Assembly: GCA_027016475.1 (NCBI GenBank)
Contig: JALUTL010000221.1
Location: forward strand, 1-11,834
DNA: 11,834 bases
Source of the DNA: Candidatus Heimdallarchaeota archaeon
GTDB lineage: Archaea; Asgardarchaeota; Heimdallarchaeia; Heimdallarchaeales; Kariarchaeaceae
Reading direction: 5' to 3'
Shown piece after piece: positions 7,648-11,834 of the stretch (its first letter is position 1; each line of letters starts with the position of its first letter). The translations under genes and the position numbers were made by a program. Under the pieces are notes generated by a model. That model searched no databases and had not been told where the DNA came from. It worked only from the letters and a program-made list of their open reading frames with translations.

Positions 7648-7712
7648 AAATATTTTCCCCGTATTTTCTTTCAAGGATTTAATAAATGACTAAAAAAATG
7701 GGGGAAATATTT
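7648..7712. repeat. Spaced inverted repeat flanking the intergenic region
   Basis: The arm at 7648-7660 reads AAATATTTTCCCC; the arm at 7701-7712 reads GGGGAAATATTT. They are inverse complements over 12 bp with one extra T in the first arm, separated by 40 bases. One arm sits about five bases upstream of the operon's TATA box; the other covers the first stop-codon base of the 1353-residue gene. It may be an operator pair or a stem with a long loop. The AT part is low complexity, but the CCCC/GGGG cores are unusual here. Confidence 0.5.
7692..7698 (-). terminator. Oligo-T tract downstream of the 1353-residue gene
   Basis: The minus strand carries seven consecutive T residues about 14 bases after the stop codon at 7712-7714. 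Archaeal RNA polymerase commonly stops at such T-runs without a hairpin. It lies upstream of the next TATA box, so it would separate this gene from the surface operon. Confidence 0.45.
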
Positions 7713-10700
7713 TAATTTTCTTTTCCAAAAATTTTTGCACCAAAAATATAGTCCGCCAATTCCCTTACCCAAACACCTTGTTGTTTGAGAAAATTGTGGA
7801 AAGATTGCAATTGTTTGGACCCAAGACTTTCAATAAGTTCTTGGCACCTGTTTAATGTATTTACCAACGAAACCGCCTGCATCTTTGCAATTCTGCTTGA
7901 CCATTTGTCTAGCATATAGGCTTCTCGTATGGACTGAATGATGGTTGAAGGCTGTTCGATGGGCCAGATTGCCACTGCATGATTAATCAAATAGAGACAT
8001 TTAATTGATAATGTTTCGTCTTTGGTTTTTATTGAATGTAGGTACCTTTCGAACAACAACAAATGCACATTCAATGTCAATCCATAAGTCGAATGGGGCG
8101 GTGCAAGGATTCTATCCAATATCTTGAACCAATCAGTTGTCTCTTCAATTGTTTCCTCAAGCAATCTGTCAAGTAATTTCCATTTGAGAAATCCAAAATG
8201 GAATAAGATCCTCTCAGTTTCAATAGTGAACAGTTTCCCCACCAAATAGAAGATTTCCGGATTAAGATCGTGATTTTCTCTGATGATCTCCTGAATGTGT
8301 GTTGAGATTAATTCCAAATGACTTGACAAAAGCGTTTTCTTTTCAAGATCAGATAGGAGAAACACTTTTGCACCGCTTGCAATATGTCCAACGAAAGCAA
8401 AATCATGCCATCCTCTCAACAAAGACAGTGGAAGCTCAAATTGCTTTTCTAATAATTGATTATGGAGAAGTCTGTTCCTATAAACGGTGATCATGTGCAG
8501 GACTGGCTTTTGACTTCTGGAAGAATCCAACAAATCAACCAATTCATCGGTTGTTTCTTGGTATTGCATTGCCATTTCCATGACGGTACTGGCTAAAATG
8601 ATATTCGAACTCATTGTGATTTGAGTTTCTCCATATGGATCAAATATTCTTTCAACAAGCTCTTCAATAAAATCTATGAGCTCCAGCGAAGAGGCGGGGA
8701 AAAAGGTCGTTTTCATAAAGTTTGTACACCTTTCTATTCTTGCTTTATTTGTCATCAATGGCTGGATATTTCCAATGAAATCCAACAAACAATTAACTTG
8801 AAAGCTTATTGATTTGTTTTCATTGAAGAGCGAACGATAAATCCGTCGAAGAAGATTTTCTGCTTTGAGGGCATTTCTCCCATCTTCTCTTTGTTCGACA
8901 AATGGTTTGACAAGAGGATCAACAAATTTCCAATACAGCTCATTGTCTTTTGGCTCTAGCAATTCACTGAAAGAAAATTGATATTGAAGTGCCAGCTCTA
9001 AGATAGGAAAAGACAAAGGCTTGACTTGCAATTTGTCCATGTCAACTATCTCAGGATGAGCTGAAGCAAGGTTCTCAAACAGTTGCAAATACTGTTTTTC
9101 TTTGTTAGAATCAACAGACAATTCCAACATATGCCGTATGAATTCCTCAAAAGTGCTAATTTTTCTTTTTGGAATGCTAGTCAGCAACACATCCAATTGT
9201 TCTTCAACATTCTCCAAAACTTCACAGACATAAAAAGGTATGATGGATAGCTGTTTAGTTCCTATGTATCCACTTGTAGCACGTTGATGCAACTTCCATG
9301 AGACCAGTGGCTGAAGTAGCGACGCATTTTCTGCCGTGAGTGCAACAAGTGCATTCTCAGCTTGCTCTTCAATTTTCAGTTTTCCCAGCAGGAATTGAGA
9401 AATAAATTTGACAAAGGCTTTTGGATTCCAATTCTTTCTGATCAATTTTACAAATACCAGTGTAAGTAATTCATCTCCTGAACGAGGATTGTCTAACATG
9501 CCCTGAACCAGTTCCAAAGGTGGAATTTCTTCTTTTAGCACAAATTCCCTGAATTCAAACAATGATGTTGAGATGAACTCTGCCAAAACTTGTAGCTTCT
9601 CGAAGGAAGGGAATTTCCAACCTTGTTCAATCGCACACTCCAGCAGATCCCGTAAGTATTGGCTTGGGGTATGCAAATAGCATTCCACTATGCTACCTGC
9701 GATCTCCTGCAATGGCTTTAGTTCTTTTGTCATTTGCAGAAGGTTTACAGAGAATTGTTCAAGAAGTGCCCTTTTTTCCTGAATTGGAAGTTGCATCACC
9801 TGAAGGAGGGAAAGGATTTCCATGAGGGAGTTAGGCAGATAGTCGATTGCCATCAACAGCAATCGTTCTGCAGGATATACGTTTTGAAGTATTTCTACTG
9901 CAAGAAATGTTCCTACATTTTCAAGGTTGAGTGAGATTCCTTTTCTATTCAACTTTGGTAACAGATCTTCTATCACCTTTTGTACCTTTTGCAGATCTAT
10001 AGTAATCGGGTCGTAGGTGAGTGACCCTTGCCATTGCTGAACAATTATTTTTACTTTATTGAGCTGATTGATTGCGATTATCTCATCTTCATTCAATTGG
10101 AATTGTTTGGATATCTGAAAAACCGATCTGAGAAATATATCATGCTGAAACCTAACCTTCCCATCACTACTTTCCAATAGTGTTTTCAATATTGGATGAA
10201 GTTGCATTTCCTTGAGAAGCCTCTGCATGCTCCGAAAATCTTCTATCTCAATCCACCTCGACCATGTCATTAAAACTTCTGGAAATTCCAATGGCTCAAG
10301 AATTTGCCTGATCAACCAGTCAATTGCCTCCAAATTGTCTGTTTGAAGAAGTAAGGGCTCAAGATGTTTCGAAATGATATTCGGGACATTGGTTTCCACC
10401 AAACGTGTTTCCAATAAATTGGCAAGAATCAACAGGATCTCGCCTAAGGTTTTCTTTCTGCCTTCTTGGATTTCATTTACAATCAGTTCATCCATGAGAT
10501 TCTCCTTCAAGCCCATGGCCTTTTCGATTTCTTGCTCAATCTGCATTAAATTGGCTGGATGCAGGATTGATTTGGCAAGAATCGCTTCTGTATATTTCAT
10601 AATTTCTTCCATCGAAATATTGGGGAGAAATTTAACGGTTGCATTAGGCCAAATATCAGAAAGACCGTGCCTATTATTAATGATTGCCACTCTTTTGAAC

Positions 10701-11773
10701 TTTGATGGATAAGAAATGAACTTCCTGAACCTTTGACCTTGATAACCCGTAAGCACATGCAAAACATGATCGTAAATCAACACCAATGGTTTTTTCACCT
10801 TTAGAAGAGTGTTTACTTCATGAATGAACTTTTCAAACTGATCCCATTCAAATTTCTTTTTCTTGTATTTAGTAATTAACTCGTTGAGCTGAATAAACAA
10901 CTCAATACGTGAATGGTCAAATTCTGTTTCAAAAGCTTCGATTGCTGTTTCAAACACATATTCATTGATTTCTCCACTCTTGCTCCATTTCAAGAGATCA
11001 ATATAGACAGGAATCATTTCCTCCATAAGGTTCCTACATATTTCCTTGCTCAGCCAAGAACCTCCATCAAATGGATCATGCAGAAGAATTAAATCTCCTG
11101 AATTTTGTATGGCTGAATTGCAAAATTCATGAACAAATTTGTTTCTTGAAGGAAAATGAATCCAAACTCCATCATTCATTCCCAACTTTTCCAATCCTGT
11201 GAGCCTCAATGGAATCTCATTTTTGCAGAAATCAGAAAGTCCGTTCTTCGCTTCTATAAGCAAGGCAATGATCCATCCTTTGATAGTCAAATAGACCCCG
11301 CTCCAGGATCTTCCCTGATTTTTGTCAAGCTCTATTTTGAGTAAGTTTTCGTTCTGAAGTTCTTGCAATACTGCCATCGTAAAGATTTGTCTAAATTTTT
11401 TTGCTATCGAAAAAACCTTTCCCAATTCATCGACGGAACCGGTCTTTAGTCTTCGATAATGCATGTTCATTAATTCGGTTCTTTCTATATACCTTAAGGG
11501 TGGTGGAGGAATGAAAATTCCGTTATTCAAACTCGTTTTGTCAATCTGGAGCAAATCTTGGGAGATTAAGGAATTAAAGGCTTTCCAAGACAAACGTGCA
11601 ATATGAGAAAGAATGTTGCTATGGACCTGGGAATTGACTACTCTATTGTACGTTTCATAATTGCTTTTCCAATCAATCTGTTTCAGCAAAATCAAAGGCA
11701 GCAAGTTTTCACTAACTTCATTCTTGTTGAACTGGCTTTTCTTGAACCACTCTAGCCTTTGATGGAAATGCAC
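7712..11773 (-). CDS. Large helical protein with a degenerate STAND-type NTPase core
   Basis: I do not recognise a named family for this 1353-residue protein. Residues 1-115 look helical. Residues about 127-175 resemble a winged helix (IFTMAVLQELQNENLL, then GVYLTIKGW). A STAND/AAA-like core follows. GDLILLHDPFDGGSWLSKE (226-244) occupies the Walker A position, but the usual G-x-x-G-x-G-K-S/T has become D-P-F-D-G-G-S-W, losing the catalytic lysine. PLVLIYDH (329-336) fits Walker B with Asp335 kept and the second acidic residue replaced by His. RVAIINN (361-367) and LPNISMEEIMKY (383-394) match the strand and 'L-x-x-L-S-x-E-E' segments after Walker B in STAND proteins. Residues about 400-1353 are leucine/glutamate-rich and apparently all helical, perhaps an irregular alpha-solenoid. 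There is no signal peptide or membrane helix, so it is cytoplasmic. The start is GTG at 11773, the first start after an in-frame TAA seven codons upstream. Scaffold or sensor roles are inference only. Confidence 0.88.
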   Translation of the reverse strand: MHFHQRLEWFKKSQFNKNEVSENLLPLILLKQIDWKSNYETYNRVVNSQVHSNILSHIARLSWKAFNSLISQDLLQIDKTSLNNGIFIPPPPLRYIERTELMNMHYRRLKTGSVDELGKVFSIAKKFRQIFTMAVLQELQNENLLKIELDKNQGRSWSGVYLTIKGWIIALLIEAKNGLSDFCKNEIPLRLTGLEKLGMNDGVWIHFPSRNKFVHEFCNSAIQNSGDLILLHDPFDGGSWLSKEICRNLMEEMIPVYIDLLKWSKSGEINEYVFETAIEAFETEFDHSRIELFIQLNELITKYKKKKFEWDQFEKFIHEVNTLLKVKKPLVLIYDHVLHVLTGYQGQRFRKFISYPSKFKRVAIINNRHGLSDIWPNATVKFLPNISMEEIMKYTEAILAKSILHPANLMQIEQEIEKAMGLKENLMDELIVNEIQEGRKKTLGEILLILANLLETRLVETNVPNIISKHLEPLLLQTDNLEAIDWLIRQILEPLEFPEVLMTWSRWIEIEDFRSMQRLLKEMQLHPILKTLLESSDGKVRFQHDIFLRSVFQISKQFQLNEDEIIAINQLNKVKIIVQQWQGSLTYDPITIDLQKVQKVIEDLLPKLNRKGISLNLENVGTFLAVEILQNVYPAERLLLMAIDYLPNSLMEILSLLQVMQLPIQEKRALLEQFSVNLLQMTKELKPLQEIAGSIVECYLHTPSQYLRDLLECAIEQGWKFPSFEKLQVLAEFISTSLFEFREFVLKEEIPPLELVQGMLDNPRSGDELLTLVFVKLIRKNWNPKAFVKFISQFLLGKLKIEEQAENALVALTAENASLLQPLVSWKLHQRATSGYIGTKQLSIIPFYVCEVLENVEEQLDVLLTSIPKRKISTFEEFIRHMLELSVDSNKEKQYLQLFENLASAHPEIVDMDKLQVKPLSFPILELALQYQFSFSELLEPKDNELYWKFVDPLVKPFVEQREDGRNALKAENLLRRIYRSLFNENKSISFQVNCLLDFIGNIQPLMTNKARIERCTNFMKTTFFPASSLELIDFIEELVERIFDPYGETQITMSSNIILASTVMEMAMQYQETTDELVDLLDSSRSQKPVLHMITVYRNRLLHNQLLEKQFELPLSLLRGWHDFAFVGHIASGAKVFLLSDLEKKTLLSSHLELISTHIQEIIRENHDLNPEIFYLVGKLFTIETERILFHFGFLKWKLLDRLLEETIEETTDWFKILDRILAPPHSTYGLTLNVHLLLFERYLHSIKTKDETLSIKCLYLINHAVAIWPIEQPSTIIQSIREAYMLDKWSSRIAKMQAVSLVNTLNRCQELIESLGSKQLQSFHNFLKQQGVWVRELADYIFGAKIFGKEN

Positions 11774-11834
11774 ATTTCTTGTTTCTCGTTATCCAATAAA
11801 AGTACATCTTTGAGTGAGTTATTGAGATTCTCCC
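11752..11834 (-). CDS. Possible 3' end of an upstream gene (partial)
   Basis: Reading leftward from the edge, one frame encodes 26 residues ending KQEMCISIKG and stopping at TAG (11754-11752). It overlaps the start of the 1353-residue gene by 22 bases, as often happens in operons. Its codons are rich in GAG, AAT, GAT and AAA, which looks coding. A second frame (ending VVQEKPVQQE) is also open from the edge, so the choice is a judgement. Product unknown. If real, the large gene is probably co-transcribed from further right. The alternative is that 11774-11834 is a promoter region: TTTTATTGG lies about 25 bases before the GTG. Confidence 0.4.
   Translation of the reverse strand, partial: ENLNNSLKDVLLLDNEKQEMCISIKG

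Noticed and set aside
10374..10712. A 112-codon plus-strand open frame within the large helical gene
   Set aside because: It is antisense to a continuous 1353-codon gene, with no ribosome-binding site or promoter that I can see.
7712..11773. An active P-loop NTPase
   Set aside because: The segment at residues 233-240 lacks the Walker A lysine and serine/threonine, so ATP hydrolysis cannot be claimed.

Overview
This window is most likely archaeal DNA. The strongest evidence is the gene at 1841-5716, whose product begins with an archaeal type IV pilin signal segment (basic cluster, SVSPIIA, then a long hydrophobic helix). TATA-like boxes also sit about 25-40 bases upstream of start codons. By eye the DNA is moderately AT-rich. 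The phylum cannot be fixed from this sequence; an uncultivated lineage (for example Asgard, Thermoplasmatota or Bathyarchaeia) is a guess only.

Every supported gene lies on the minus strand, so transcription runs from high to low coordinates. At the right edge, 11752-11834 appears to be the 3' tail of an upstream gene. It overlaps a 1353-residue protein (7712-11773) with a predicted winged-helix-like segment, a STAND-type NTPase core whose phosphate-binding loop is degenerate, and about 950 residues of helical, leucine-rich sequence. After a 113-base gap come two surface-protein genes that form a tight two-gene operon. The first (5727-7598) is a secreted, C-terminally membrane-anchored protein of about five Ig-like domains. 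The second (1841-5716) is a 1291-residue protein with a pilin N-terminus and about 13 tandem transthyretin/Cna-B-like repeats. Last, a 68-base gap precedes a DNA N6-adenine methyltransferase gene that runs off the left end (1-1772).

The two surface proteins probably act together outside the cell. One is fixed by a C-terminal membrane helix. The other is held by its N-terminal pilin helix, either in the membrane or within a pilus, and projects a long, sequon-rich, tyrosine-rich stalk. The methyltransferase suggests a restriction-modification or related defence system continuing beyond the left edge. The degenerate STAND protein could belong to conflict biology or be a scaffold, but nothing here ties it directly to the methyltransferase.

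The most notable items are the giant pilin-repeat fusion with a glycosylation sequon at the same turn of most repeats, the pseudo-STAND protein, and a 12-bp spaced inverted repeat next to the surface operon's TATA box.
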